From an uncultured Pseudokineococcus sp. (GTDB lineage Bacteria > Actinomycetota > Actinomycetes > Actinomycetales > Quadrisphaeraceae), in NCBI RefSeq assembly GCF_947495735.1, contig NZ_CANMAA010000001.1, forward strand, positions 638,003 to 702,002: a DNA stretch of 64,000 nucleotides, in the 5' to 3' direction. Positions 16,669 through 27,781 of the stretch are shown here, one piece after another (within the stretch, counting starts at the first letter, position 1; every line of letters begins with the position of its first letter). The notes under the pieces are model-generated. The model was not told where the DNA came from. It worked only from the letters and a program-made list of their open reading frames with translations, and searched no databases. Both the position numbers and the translations under genes were made by a program.

Positions 16669-16730
16669 CGAGCCCGCCCCCGGGGAGGGGCGGACCGGTG
16701 CGAACCGGCCCGCTCCCGGCCCCGGAGGTA

Positions 16731-16795
16731 GGGTCGACGTGCCCGGCGTCGGTGATGCCGCAGGCCCAGAGGGGCTGCGCCGGTGACCCGACCGC
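16731..16795 (+). promoter_or_regulatory. Candidate structured leader of sahH
   Basis: Between the upstream gene and sahH, GGGTC near 16730 can pair with GACCC near 16790, enclosing a hairpin GCAGGCCC-AGAG-GGGCTGC and a GGCG/CGCC pairing. The element ends about 20 nt before the sahH SD (GAAGGAG). It does not clearly match the SAH riboswitch consensus as I remember it, so this is only a structure candidate. Confidence 0.25.
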
Positions 16796-16817
16796 CCCTC
16801 CCGCGAAGGAGTCCACC

Positions 16818-18356
<1,539 letters not shown>

Positions 18357-18389
18357 TCAACCGCCGACCGGCTCCGCCGGTGCTGCCGT

Positions 18390-18426
18390 GACGGGCGGCC
18401 GTCCCCTCCGGGGACGGCCGCCCGTC
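18390..18426 (+). terminator. Terminator of sahH: 17-bp perfect stem, 3-nt loop
   Basis: GACGGGCGGCCGTCCCC (18390-18406) pairs perfectly with 18410-18426 around a TCC loop. There is no U-tract, as is usual in high-GC actinobacteria. It lies 34 nt after the sahH stop. Confidence 0.75.
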
Positions 18427-18453
18427 CGCGTCCCTGACCTCCGACCCCCGGCG

Positions 18454-18597
18454 CACCCTGTCGACTCCCCGCCGTGGTGGGGCCTCTAAACCTGCACCCT
18501 GTCGACTCTCTGCCGTCATGGCGGCACCTAGGGCGGCACTGTGTCGGCTCTCTGCCGTGGTGAGGCCCTCTGAAGGGCACTCTGTCGGCTGTCTGGC
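18454..18597. repeat. 41-42-bp tandem repeat array, locus A (4 units)
   Basis: Four units begin with CAC at 18454, 18495, 18537 and 18578 (periods 41, 42, 41). The core reads GGCACYSTGTCGRCTCTCTGCCGT, followed by a G/C-rich tail containing GTGGTGRGGCC. The last unit ends two bases before the stop of the RDD gene. The array fills the space between two converging genes. The same repeat, with the same period, occurs at 40403-40630. Confidence 0.85.
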
Positions 18598-18599
18598 AG

Positions 18600-19472
18600 T
18601 CAGCCGCCGAAGGGCAGGCGCTGCAGCTCGTCGGCGTCGCGACGTCGGCGCTCCTCCTGGCCGCGCAGGCGCTCGAGGTCGCGGCGGCGCCGCTCCGCCA
18701 GGACCGCCGACAGCACGCGCTCGGGCGTCGCCGAGGACGGCGGGGGCGGGAAGACGCGGGCCACGACGTCCGCGCGCAGCTGGGCGCCGAGGCGCTCGCG
18801 GGACGTGGGGTTGAGCTTGTCGGTGCGCGCCAGGAGCTGCCGGCACGCGAGCGCCAGCCCGGCGGGCAGCACGCCGACGTCGGCGCTGGCGGCCCAGCGG
18901 GCGAGCTCCGGCGGCATCACGACCTCGCGCACCTCCTGCTGCGCCGCCCGCTCGCGGATGACGACGGTGCCCGCGAGGAGGTCGCCGAGGCGCTTGCCGC
19001 GCCGGTTGGACAGCGCCGTGATCAGCGCGGGAGCGCCCGTCAGCAGCCACAGCTCGCCGACGCCCGTCAGCGCCCGGACCACCGCGTGGCGGAAGCGCAC
19101 GGGGCCGCCGTCGTCGCGCACGACGCGCGTGCCGACGACCAGCCGCCCGACGGAGCGGCCGCGGGTGAGCGTCTCCACGGTCGTCGGGATGCCGACGACG
19201 ACCAGCGCGCTCAGCACGGCGACGACGGTCGCGAGGGTGGACGTGTTCGTCTCCGCCAGCCGCGGGACCGCGACGACGAGCACGAGGGCCGCGACCGCGA
19301 GGACGACGAGCGCGTCCAGCAGGGCCGCGAGGATGCGCAGGGCGGCCGAGGCGCGCGGCAGCTCCAGCACGACGGCGTCCCCCGTGACGACGCCCGTCCC
19401 CAGGGCGGAGGCCAGCGCCTCGTCCTCCCAGTGCGCCGAGCGCCCGTCCTCCGCGGTGGTCACGGACCCCAT
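18600..19472 (-). CDS. RDD family membrane protein
   Basis: 290 aa. An RDD domain with three hydrophobic segments covers about residues 35-170: LRILAALLDALVVLAVAALV, a second helix around STLATVVAVLSALVVVGIPT, then TRGRSVGRLVVGTRVVRDDG, the typical loop after helix 2, and GKRLGDLLAGTVVI. The RDD arginine and the aspartates are visible in ALRILAALLDAL. The last 100 residues are a charged cytoplasmic tail. The ATG at 19472 was chosen; a GTG three codons later is equally possible. Divergent from SpoIIM, a pairing that recurs in MoxR-DUF58 clusters. Its role is unknown; transport and envelope functions have been suggested for RDD proteins. Confidence 0.85.
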   Translation of the reverse strand: MGSVTTAEDGRSAHWEDEALASALGTGVVTGDAVVLELPRASAALRILAALLDALVVLAVAALVLVVAVPRLAETNTSTLATVVAVLSALVVVGIPTTVETLTRGRSVGRLVVGTRVVRDDGGPVRFRHAVVRALTGVGELWLLTGAPALITALSNRRGKRLGDLLAGTVVIRERAAQQEVREVVMPPELARWAASADVGVLPAGLALACRQLLARTDKLNPTSRERLGAQLRADVVARVFPPPPSSATPERVLSAVLAERRRRDLERLRGQEERRRRDADELQRLPFGG

Positions 19473-19494
19473 GCTGGCAGGCGGCCCGGCTCGG

Positions 19495-19500
19495 TAGCGT
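19495..19500 (+). promoter_or_regulatory. -10 box (TAGCGT) of the SpoIIM-like gene
   Basis: TAGCGT would start transcription near 19507. From there an AGGGGAG SD leads to GTG 19546, a leader of about 40 nt. An alternative leaderless GTG sits at 19507 in the same frame. Confidence 0.5.
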
Positions 19501-19545
19501 GAGCCCGTGCGCTGCCCGGGCGCCGCGGACCGCAGGGGAGCACCG

Positions 19546-20541
19546 GTGGACGTCGACGCCTTCGTGCAGGTGCACGAGCCCACCTGGCTGCGCCTGGAGG
19601 AGGTGCTCCGCCGGGGCCGGCTGCAGGGCGCCGACGCCGACGAGCTGCTGCGCCTGTACCAGCGCACGGCCACGCACCTGTCGGTGCTGCAGGCGAGCAG
19701 CCCCGACCCCGTGCTCGTCTCCCGGCTCTCGCGGCTCGTGGCGCGCGCCCGCAGCCGCATCGGCGGGGTGCGCGAGCCCGTGTGGCGCGAGGCGGCTCGC
19801 TTCCTGCTGGTCTCCTTCCCGGTGGCCGTCTACCGCATCCGCTGGGTGGTGGTGGGCGTCGCCGCGGTGTTCCTGGCGCTCGCGACGGCCGTGGCGGTCT
19901 GGACGGCGTCCGACCCCGCCGTCATCGCCTCGATCGGCAGCGAGCAGGAGCTCCGCCAGCTCGTCGACCGCGACTTCGTCGACTACTACTCCCAGAACAC
20001 CCCGGCGTCCTTCGCCGGGCAGGTGTGGACGAACAACGCGCGCATCGCCGCGCTGTGCGTGGCCTTCGGCATCACGGGCGTCTTCGTGCTCTACATCATC
20101 GCGGCGAACGCGCTGGGCGTGGGCTCGACGGCGGGGGTGATGTTCGCCTACGGCCGCGGCGACGTCTTCTTCGCCTTCATCCTCCCGCACGGACTGATGG
20201 AGCTCACGGCCGTCTTCGTCGCCGCCGCGGCCGGCCTCGCCCTGTTCTGGGCCTGGGTCGCCCCCGGGGCGCGCACGCGCGCGGACGCGCTGGCCGCCGA
20301 GGGCAGGGCGCTGTTCACCGTCGCGCTGGGGCTCGTCGGCGTCCTCGCGATCAGCGGCGTCGTCGAGGGCTTCGTGACGCCTGCGCCGTGGCCGACCGCG
20401 GTCCGCATCGGCATCGGCGCGCTGGTGCTCCTGGCCTTCTGCGCCTACGTCGGGGTCCTGGGACGTCGGGGCGTGGCGGCGGGGGAGACCGGCGACCTGC
20501 GCGCCGGCGACGTCGGCGACGTCGCTCCCGTGCGCGGCTGA
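19546..20541 (+). CDS. Stage II sporulation protein M-like membrane protein (SpoIIM/DUF95)
   Basis: 331 aa. The start VDVDAFVQVHEPTWLRLEEV aligns with the usual MDLDAF start of actinobacterial homologues and has an AGGGGAG SD 8 nt upstream, so GTG 19546 is preferred over GTG 19507 (13 residues longer). About 100 soluble residues precede the membrane part. Helices follow near VVVGVAAVFLALATAVAVW, a long segment near ALCVAFGITGVFVLYIIAAN, and several toward the C-terminus. DYYSQNTPASFAGQVWTNNARIA is the conserved extracytoplasmic loop. In non-sporulating actinobacteria these proteins accompany MoxR/DUF58 genes; their function is unknown. Divergent from RDD. Confidence 0.88.
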   Translation: MDVDAFVQVHEPTWLRLEEVLRRGRLQGADADELLRLYQRTATHLSVLQASSPDPVLVSRLSRLVARARSRIGGVREPVWREAARFLLVSFPVAVYRIRWVVVGVAAVFLALATAVAVWTASDPAVIASIGSEQELRQLVDRDFVDYYSQNTPASFAGQVWTNNARIAALCVAFGITGVFVLYIIAANALGVGSTAGVMFAYGRGDVFFAFILPHGLMELTAVFVAAAAGLALFWAWVAPGARTRADALAAEGRALFTVALGLVGVLAISGVVEGFVTPAPWPTAVRIGIGALVLLAFCAYVGVLGRRGVAAGETGDLRAGDVGDVAPVRG

Positions 20542-20585
20542 GCCCGCGCCGTCCTCGCCGGGCACCCGGGTGACCGGGAGGCCCC

Positions 20586-20591
20586 TACGCT
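20586..20591 (+). promoter_or_regulatory. -10 box (TACGCT) of the permease gene
   Basis: TACGCT ends 8 nt before GTG 20600. No SD sequence is present, so a leaderless mRNA is likely. Confidence 0.45.
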
Positions 20592-20599
20592 CCACAGCC

Positions 20600-21919
20600 G
20601 TGAGCGCACCCCGCAGACGGTTCTCCGGCTGGACCCTCCACGGCGACGGGCGCACCGTCGGCCCCGGCGAGGTGGTCGCCCCGGGGGAGCGCCTGGTCTG
20701 GTCGCGGACGGTGCTGATCGGCGTCCAGCACGTCGTCGCCATGTTCGGGGCGACCTTCCTGGTGCCGCTCATCACCGGGCTGCCGCCGTCGACCACCCTG
20801 TTCTTCTCGGCGGTCGGCACGCTGCTGTTCCTGCTGGTCACCGGCGGCCGGCTGCCCAGCTACCTCGGCTCGAGCTTCGCCTTCATCGCGCCCATCGCCG
20901 CCGCGACGGCGCAGGGCGGCGTGGCGACGGCCCTCGGCGGCGTCCTGGTGACGGGCCTGGCGCTCGCGCTCGTCGGCGTCGTCGTGCACGTCGCCGGGCC
21001 CCGCTGGATCGCGCTGCTCATGCCCCCCGTGGTCACCGGCACGATCGTCGCACTCATCGGCCTCAACCTGGCCCCGAGCGCGCGGGCCAACGTCGAGGCC
21101 GGCCCGGTCACCGCGGTGGTCACCCTCGTCGTGATCATCCTCGCGACGGTGCTCTTCACGGGCCTGCTCGGCCGGCTCGGGATCCTGGTCGGCGTCGCCG
21201 CGGGGTACGTCGTCGCGCTGGTGCGCGGCGAGGTCGACCTCGCCCCCGTGGGGGAGGCCGCCTGGGTAGGCCTGCCGCCCTTCACCGCGCCCGTGCTGGA
21301 CGTCGCCGTGCTCGGGCTCTTCCTGCCGGTCGTGCTGGTGCTCGTCGCCGAGAACGTCGGCCACGTCACCTCGGTCGCCGCCATGACGGGCTCGGACGTC
21401 GAGCGCCTCACCGGTCGGGCGGTCTTCGCCGACGGCGCCGCCACCGCGCTCGCGGGGCTCGGCGGCGGCTCGGGGACGACGACGTACGCGGAGAACATCG
21501 GCGTCATGGCCGCCACCCGCGTGTACTCGACGGCCGCCTACCTCGTCGCGGCGCTCGCCGCCCTCGGGCTGAGCCTCTCGCCCAAGGTGGGCGCTCTCAT
21601 CGCCTCGGTGCCCGCCGGCGTCCTCGGCGGCGCGGCCACGGTGCTGTACGGGCTCATCGGCGTCCTCGGAGCCCGCATCTGGGTGCAGCGCCGGGTCGAC
21701 TTCTCCGACCCGGTGAACCTCATGACCGCCGGCGCGGCGCTGGTCATCGGCATCGCCGACTACACGCTGGTCCTCGGCGACCTCGTCTTCGGCGGCATCG
21801 CGCTCGGCTCGGGCGCGGCGATCGGCGTCTACCACGGCATGCGCGGCGTCCAGCGGCTGCGCGGGACCCGCCCCGAGGACCAGCGGGCCGACCTCGTGGA
21901 CGCCGCCGACGCCCCCTGA
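20600..21919 (+). CDS. Uracil/xanthine permease (NCS2 family)
   Basis: 439 aa, polytopic (about 12-14 helices). Imports uracil or a related nucleobase with protons. Family-typical stretches are GVQHVVAMFGATFLVPLITG (helix 1, the substrate-facing region), SYLGSSFAFIAPI, ENVGHVTSVAAMTG, which carries the helix-8 glutamate that binds the base, and GGGSGTTTYAENIGVMAATRVYS, with the second key glutamate. The ENVGH and TTYAENIG motifs favour uracil (UraA/PyrP type) over xanthine. The gene is monocistronic and not obviously linked in function to its neighbours. Confidence 0.9.
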   Translation: MSAPRRRFSGWTLHGDGRTVGPGEVVAPGERLVWSRTVLIGVQHVVAMFGATFLVPLITGLPPSTTLFFSAVGTLLFLLVTGGRLPSYLGSSFAFIAPIAAATAQGGVATALGGVLVTGLALALVGVVVHVAGPRWIALLMPPVVTGTIVALIGLNLAPSARANVEAGPVTAVVTLVVIILATVLFTGLLGRLGILVGVAAGYVVALVRGEVDLAPVGEAAWVGLPPFTAPVLDVAVLGLFLPVVLVLVAENVGHVTSVAAMTGSDVERLTGRAVFADGAATALAGLGGGSGTTTYAENIGVMAATRVYSTAAYLVAALAALGLSLSPKVGALIASVPAGVLGGAATVLYGLIGVLGARIWVQRRVDFSDPVNLMTAGAALVIGIADYTLVLGDLVFGGIALGSGAAIGVYHGMRGVQRLRGTRPEDQRADLVDAADAP

Positions 21920-22035
21920 GGTCGTCGAGCGGGCGGCTCCGGGGCCCGCAGGCCGCCGACTCCTCCGGGGGCGGACGCTCTGCCGGGCGGGGGGTCGCTG
22001 CCGTCCTCGGGTGGGGGCGCCGCCGGCAGGGCCCC

Positions 22036-23328
22036 TCAGAGCCGGCCGGCGGCCTTGAGCGCAAGGTAGGCGTCGGCCAGCCGCGGCGGCAGCTCCTCGG
22101 GCGTCCCGCGGACGACGTGCACCCCGGTGCGCCCGAGGCGCTCGACGAGCCGGTCGGTCTCCAGCAGCACGCGCTCGGCGGCCGCGGCGTCGTAGACCTC
22201 CACGGCGTCGCCGCGCCGCGCGCGCATCTCCTCGACGCGCGGGTCGGTCACCGAGGCGACGACCACCTGGTGGCGGCCCGTGAGCTGGCCGAGGACGGGC
22301 AGCAGGCCCTCCTCGACGGCGGCCGGCTCCAGCGGCGTGAGCAGCACCACCAGGGCGCGGCGGGTGAGGGCCGTGCGGACCGTGCGGGCCACGAGCGTCC
22401 AGTCGGCCTCGACCAGGCGCGCCTCCAGGGGCGCCATGGCCTGCACGAGCGCCGGGAGGAGAGCCGCTCCCGTGGTCTTCTGCACGCGGGCCCGCACGCG
22501 CCGGTCGACCGCCACGAGGTCCACCCGGTCACCGGCCCGCGAGGCCAGGGCGGCCAGCAGGAGCGCGGCGTCCATCGCCGCGTCCAGGCGCGGCGCGTCG
22601 CCCACGCGCCCGGCGGCGGTCCGGGAGGTGTCCAGGACGAGCAGCACCCGGCGGTCGCGCTCGGGCCGCCAGGTGCGCACGACGAGCTCCTGCCGGCGCG
22701 CGGTGGCGCGCCAGTCGATGGAGCGGACGTCGTCGCCCTCGACGTAGTCGCGCAGGCTGTCGAACTCCGTGCCCTGCCCGCGGACCTGGGTCGCCGAGCG
22801 GCCCTCGAGGTCGCGCAGGCGCGCCAGGCGGCTGGGCAGGTGCCGGCGGGAGCGGAAGTGCGGCAGCACGCGCAGCGACGCCGGCACCTCCCGCGAGCGC
22901 TGCCGGGCCACCAGCCCGAGCGGCCCCAGGGCGCGCACGGTCACGCGGTCGCCCTCGCGGTCCCCGCGCCGGGTCGGGAGCAGGGGCGTCAGGAACCGCC
23001 GGCGCTCGCCGGCGGGCACGTCGAGGCGGTGCCGGTCCCCGGAGGGGCCCGCCGAGGGGCCCCACGCGTCGCGCACCAGCCCGCGCAGCCGCCGCGGCCC
23101 GGGGTTGGTCACCACGAGCGCGCTCGTCGCCGGCTCGCCCAGGCGCACGCCCGACGGGACGTCGCGCGCGAGCCCCAGCCGCTTCGGGGACGCCGCCAGC
23201 GCGAGGTCCACGACGACGGCGAGCAGCACGAGCACCGCCCACGTCAGCGCGGGCGCCCAGCCGGGCAGGAGCCCGATCGGGACGGCGCCGAGGGCGACCA
23301 GCAGGACGAGGCGTCCGGTGACGGCCAC
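22036..23328 (-). CDS. DUF58 domain protein (vWA-like partner of MoxR)
   Basis: 430 aa. Two hydrophobic helices at the N-terminus (RLVLLVALGAVPIGLLPG and LTWAVLVLLAVVVDLALAAS) anchor it in the membrane. DYVEGDDVRSIDWRATARR is the DUF58 signature, followed by a von Willebrand A-like fold (VLLVLDTSRTAAG, then RVDLVAVDRRVRARV). GTG 23328 lies 9 nt after the MoxR stop. A frame open upstream is the MoxR gene in shadow. DUF58 proteins work with the MoxR ATPase, probably in assembly or maturation of envelope complexes; this is family-level inference. Last gene of the coupled operon. Confidence 0.88.
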   Translation of the reverse strand: MAVTGRLVLLVALGAVPIGLLPGWAPALTWAVLVLLAVVVDLALAASPKRLGLARDVPSGVRLGEPATSALVVTNPGPRRLRGLVRDAWGPSAGPSGDRHRLDVPAGERRRFLTPLLPTRRGDREGDRVTVRALGPLGLVARQRSREVPASLRVLPHFRSRRHLPSRLARLRDLEGRSATQVRGQGTEFDSLRDYVEGDDVRSIDWRATARRQELVVRTWRPERDRRVLLVLDTSRTAAGRVGDAPRLDAAMDAALLLAALASRAGDRVDLVAVDRRVRARVQKTTGAALLPALVQAMAPLEARLVEADWTLVARTVRTALTRRALVVLLTPLEPAAVEEGLLPVLGQLTGRHQVVVASVTDPRVEEMRARRGDAVEVYDAAAAERVLLETDRLVERLGRTGVHVVRGTPEELPPRLADAYLALKAAGRL

Positions 23329-23336
23329 GGGCGGGA

Positions 23337-24391
<1,055 letters not shown>

Positions 24392-24395
<4 letters not shown>

Positions 24396-25606
24396 GAGCT
24401 GCGGACCTCCTTCTCCAGGGAGTCGAGGGCGTCGGCGAGGACCACGAGGGCGGCGTCGTCGCGCGGGGCGGGGGAGCGGTAGAGGGCGTCCACCTCGGCG
24501 GCCGGCCGGCCGGTGGCGGACGCGGTCGCGTCGACGACGGCGGTGGTGCCGGCGGAGACGGGGACGCCGAGCCGCCCGGCCAGCCGGCCCAGCGAGGCCG
24601 ACCTCAGCACGGCGGCGGCGTGCGCGCGGTCGCCGGCCGCGCGGTAGAGCCGTCCGCGCCCCTCGACGGCCTCCGAGGCGCGGACGACGACGGGCAGCTG
24701 CTCGGGCACGAGGCGTCCCAGGCGCCGTCCGCGCCACAGGAGCAGCAGGAGCGCGGCGACGACGAGCACCTGCGCGGCGCGCACCAGGCCCGGGGGCACG
24801 AGGGCGGACAGGGGGAGGGGCTCGTCGGACAGCGCGGGGTCGAGCGGGTCGGGCAGGTACCAGACCAGGGCGTCCCGCGCGCCGAGCGTGCGCAGGGCGA
24901 GGGCGGCGTTGCCCTCGTCGGCGACCGCCTCGTTGGTCAGGACCTCGGGCTGGCCGAGCACGACGACCCGCGAGCCGTCGCCGTCGACGACGGCGTAGGG
25001 GGCGCCGCCGAACGGCAGGCCGTAGCAGAGCGAGACGGAGGGGTCCTCGTCGTCGCGCGGCTCGACGAGCGCCCCGCCGCCGGTGGCGGGTCCGGCCGCC
25101 CGGGCGGCCGGCACGTCGCACTGGGGCGGGACGGCGGGAGCCGCCTCGATCTCCTCGGCGGTGCGCAGCGCCGGGGCCAGCACCTCGAGGTCGTCCGCCG
25201 GGGGCGCCAGCAGCACGAGGTCCGCGCCCGAGCCCGCCAGGTCCTCCAGCTGGGCCCGCCCGAGGGGCGCGGTCGGCACGACCAGGACGGCGGCCCCGCC
25301 CGGACCGGCGGCGCGCACGGCCTCCAGGGTCGCCTCGGTGCTCGTCGTGCGCGTGACCGGGACGCCGAGGTCCTCGAGCACCTGGGCCACGGCGCGACCG
25401 CCCTCGGGCGCCGGGCTCGTGGGGTCCAGGTCGCCCTGCCCCGTGCCGCGCGAGGCGAGCGCGAGGGCCACGAGCACGAGCACCGCCAGCCCGGCGAGGG
25501 CGAGAGGGCCCCGGCCCGGACGGCGGCGGCGCGCCGGGTCCGGTGCCGTCTCCCCGTGCCCGGCCCCGCCGGCGCTCGCGGGACGGACGGCGGCCGGGGC
25601 GCTCAC
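24392..25606 (-). CDS. DUF4350 domain protein
   Basis: 404 aa. A Pro/Ala-rich start is followed by a helix around 35-52 (LALAGLAVLVLVALALASRG), an extracytoplasmic DUF4350 domain that resembles the GldG/ABC-type ligand-binding fold (GGRAVAQVLEDLGVPVTRTT, then DLVLLAPPADDLEVLAP), and a second helix near residue 280 (LVRAAQVLVVAALLLLLWRG) before a cytoplasmic tail. Start and stop overlap both neighbours by GTGA. Role unknown; its fixed place between DUF4129 and MoxR suggests the extracellular part of the MoxR complex. Confidence 0.85.
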
Positions 25607-26280
25607 GGCGCGGCTCCGGACGGCAGCTGCGCATCGGCGGGGCGCTCGGCGCGCACGCGCTCGTCCAGGCGGCGCAGCCGGGCGTCGTCCTGCTCGCTGC
25701 CGGGCGCCGACCCGTAGACGACGTCGTCGAAGACGCGGGCGCCGGCGCGCAGGTCGTCGGCGACGGCGGGCAGCGCGGCCCCCATCTCCGCGGCGGCCTC
25801 GGTGGCGGTGCGGCCGGGGCGCTCGTCGAGCAGCACCCGCTCCTCCGCCCCGCGGACGACGGCGCGGAAGCGCTCCGCGACGGCGCCGGGCCAGTCGCCC
25901 TCGGCGGCCAGCGCGTCCGCGCGGGCGCGGTGGGCGTCGGCGCTGCGCCGGGCGTCGTCGGCGAAGACGTCGTCGGGCGCGCCGGCCCCGCCCCGCCCGC
26001 GCCGCACCACCTGACCCGCGACCCGCAGGGCCACGAGCACGAGGACGAGGAGCGCGGCCACGACGAGGGCGTCCACCACGGGGCCGCCGTCGAGGTCGTC
26101 GGGGAGCAGCTCGGCGACGCGGTCGCGCAGCCAGCGCAGGGCCTGCTGGAGCGGCCCGGGGCGGGCCTCGGCGTAGACCGTGCCGCTCAGCTCGCGCACG
26201 AGGGCGTCCTGCGCCTCGTCGCGGCCGACGTCGCCGGCGCCCAGCCGCGACAGGGCTCCGGCGCTCGGGGCGGTGGTCAG
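25603..26280 (-). CDS. DUF4129 domain protein, probable CTG start
   Basis: 225 aa if it begins at CTG 26280. One transmembrane helix lies at about 69-90 (VVDALVVAALLVLVLVALRV), then a charged cytoplasmic domain with GDWPGAVAERFRAVVRGAEERVLLDERPGRTATEAA, the DUF4129 core with its conserved RxGxTA-type region. The conserved VGRDEAQ...VRELS N-terminus lies before the first GTG (26199), so that GTG would truncate the family domain. No in-frame ATG/GTG/TTG exists upstream before the preceding gene, but CTG at 26280 overlaps its TGA (CTGA). The stop overlaps the DUF4350 GTG. It is part of the MoxR envelope cluster. Confidence 0.8.
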   Translation of the reverse strand: MTTAPSAGALSRLGAGDVGRDEAQDALVRELSGTVYAEARPGPLQQALRWLRDRVAELLPDDLDGGPVVDALVVAALLVLVLVALRVAGQVVRRGRGGAGAPDDVFADDARRSADAHRARADALAAEGDWPGAVAERFRAVVRGAEERVLLDERPGRTATEAAAEMGAALPAVADDLRAGARVFDDVVYGSAPGSEQDDARLRRLDERVRAERPADAQLPSGAAP

Positions 26281-27410
26281 GGCGCTGCCTCGCCGGCGGC
26301 CCGGGCGAGCTCCACGTCCAGGCCCTCCTGGCGGATGCGCAGGTCGGTGTACAGCAGCGCGACGACGGCCGACGCGAACGGCTGCACGAGGATGCTCGCG
26401 ACCGTCCCGAACAGCAGGGTCACGAAGGCGGCCAGCGCGCTGCCCGCGGTGCTGCCCACGACGACGTCGATGACGCCGCTGACGACCCCGGCCGGGACCA
26501 CGAGGACGGCGGTGGCGATGGACACGAGCACGTAGGTGAGCAGGAGGACGCCGAAGACGCGCCACCACGTGCCGCGCACGAGCCCGGCGCTGCGACCGAG
26601 CGCCGAGAAGACTCCGCGCCCCTCGAGCAGGAGCGCCACCGCGGCGAAGGCCCACCGCGTCCCCAGCCAGACCGCGACGGCGACGCCCGCGAGCAGACCC
26701 AGGACCAGGCCGCCGACGCCGGCGCCCGTGCCGGCGAAGAACCCGAGGGCGCCGATCCCGGCTCCGAGGAGGACCACCGCGAAGTAGACGAGACCGGTGA
26801 GCAGCGCCAGCCCGACCAGGGCCAGCACGCGCCCTCGCACCCGCTGCCAGAGCTCGCCCGCGGGGACGGTGCGGCCGATCACCGAGCCGCTGACCGACAG
26901 GACGAGCAGCCCCGTCAGGACGGTGGTGGCCACGAGGGAGACGACGGTCGTGACGGGGTCGGTGCCGGCGAGGTCGAGGGCGGAGAACTCGCTCCCGGCG
27001 CCCGCCGCGGGCAGCGACTCGTTGAGCACCGCGGCGAAGGCGCTCCCGAACAGGGGCGCCAGCAGCAGCGAGAGGACCGCCACGGCCCCGAAGACCGCCG
27101 CGCTGGTGCCGAGCATCACGCGGGGGTTGGCGCTGATGGCCCGGAAGCCGCCCTCGAGGAGCTCCAGCGCGCCGAGCGGGCGCAGCGGCACGATGCCGGG
27201 CCGCTGGGGGGAGGACCACGCGGGTCCTGCGCCGGGCGGCGGTCCCCACCCCGGGGCGGTCGAGGGCGGCTGCCCGGGCGCCCCGGCGTCCCCGTCCCGC
27301 GGTGCTCCGCTCCCGACGGACCAGCCCGTCGCGGGGGCCTCGTCGGCACCCGCCCCCGCGGGCGTGCGCTCGTCGTCGCCGGGGCGCCCCCAGCCCTGGT
27401 GCTCGGTCAT
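26277..27410 (-). CDS. Polytopic membrane protein (glycerophosphoryl diester phosphodiesterase membrane-domain type)
   Basis: 377 aa. About 75 residues of Pro/Gly-rich cytoplasmic sequence, then IVPLRPLGALELLEGGFRAISANPRVML, the conserved amphipathic entry of GPDPase_memb-type proteins, and five to six helices ending with YTDLRIRQEGLDVELARAAG, also a family hallmark. It has no catalytic phosphodiesterase domain. The ATG at 27410 is preceded by a GAGGAGGACGAGG-type SD. First gene of the operon that continues DUF4129, DUF4350, MoxR, DUF58, all coupled by 4-nt overlaps or short gaps. Its function is unknown; it probably belongs to the MoxR membrane module. Confidence 0.8.
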   Translation of the reverse strand: MTEHQGWGRPGDDERTPAGAGADEAPATGWSVGSGAPRDGDAGAPGQPPSTAPGWGPPPGAGPAWSSPQRPGIVPLRPLGALELLEGGFRAISANPRVMLGTSAAVFGAVAVLSLLLAPLFGSAFAAVLNESLPAAGAGSEFSALDLAGTDPVTTVVSLVATTVLTGLLVLSVSGSVIGRTVPAGELWQRVRGRVLALVGLALLTGLVYFAVVLLGAGIGALGFFAGTGAGVGGLVLGLLAGVAVAVWLGTRWAFAAVALLLEGRGVFSALGRSAGLVRGTWWRVFGVLLLTYVLVSIATAVLVVPAGVVSGVIDVVVGSTAGSALAAFVTLLFGTVASILVQPFASAVVALLYTDLRIRQEGLDVELARAAGEAAP

Positions 27411-27781
27411 CCTCGCCTCGTCCTCCTCGTGCCGGTCGCGGGCCGCGTCGTCCGGGGCCGGGGCGACCCTTCACCGGCGCGCTCGAGCGCCCGACCGCCC
27501 CTCGCGCGATCTTGTCACGCGGGGCCTGCGCGCGAGGAGGTGCGCGCACCGGTGACAGCGGGTTCACCCGGCTGCGACGCCGGGCGCCCGGACGCGCAGT
27601 GCGAGGCACGCTCCGTGAGCGGAAGACGACGAAGAAGTCCCCCGGACCAGGAGTTCCGCTTCCACCGTGACGAACGCGTCGTCTGCCCGTAACCTGGCGA
27701 CTTCAGCGAGACACCGGCGTCCGCACCTGAACGTGATCTCGAGATGCGCTCCCCGAGCGCCGGTGATGGAGGACGCAGCCC
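27411..27781. other. 371-bp divergent promoter spacer
   Basis: Holds the promoters of the MoxR-cluster operon (leftward) and the sugar transferase gene (rightward). TAACCT at 27690-27695 is a candidate -10 box for the latter, giving a leader of about 80 nt that ends in a GGAGGA SD before ATG 27782. A weak -35 (GTGACG) lies about 19 nt upstream of the -10. No ORF with convincing codon use was seen. Confidence 0.4.

Noticed and set aside
16669..16817. Canonical SAH riboswitch
   Set aside because: The conserved loop sequences of the class were not found; only generic pairing is visible, so it is listed as a structure candidate only.
19507..19545. Leaderless GTG start for SpoIIM at 19507
   Set aside because: Possible by -10 spacing, but GTG 19546 has a good SD and matches the family N-terminus better; kept as an alternative.
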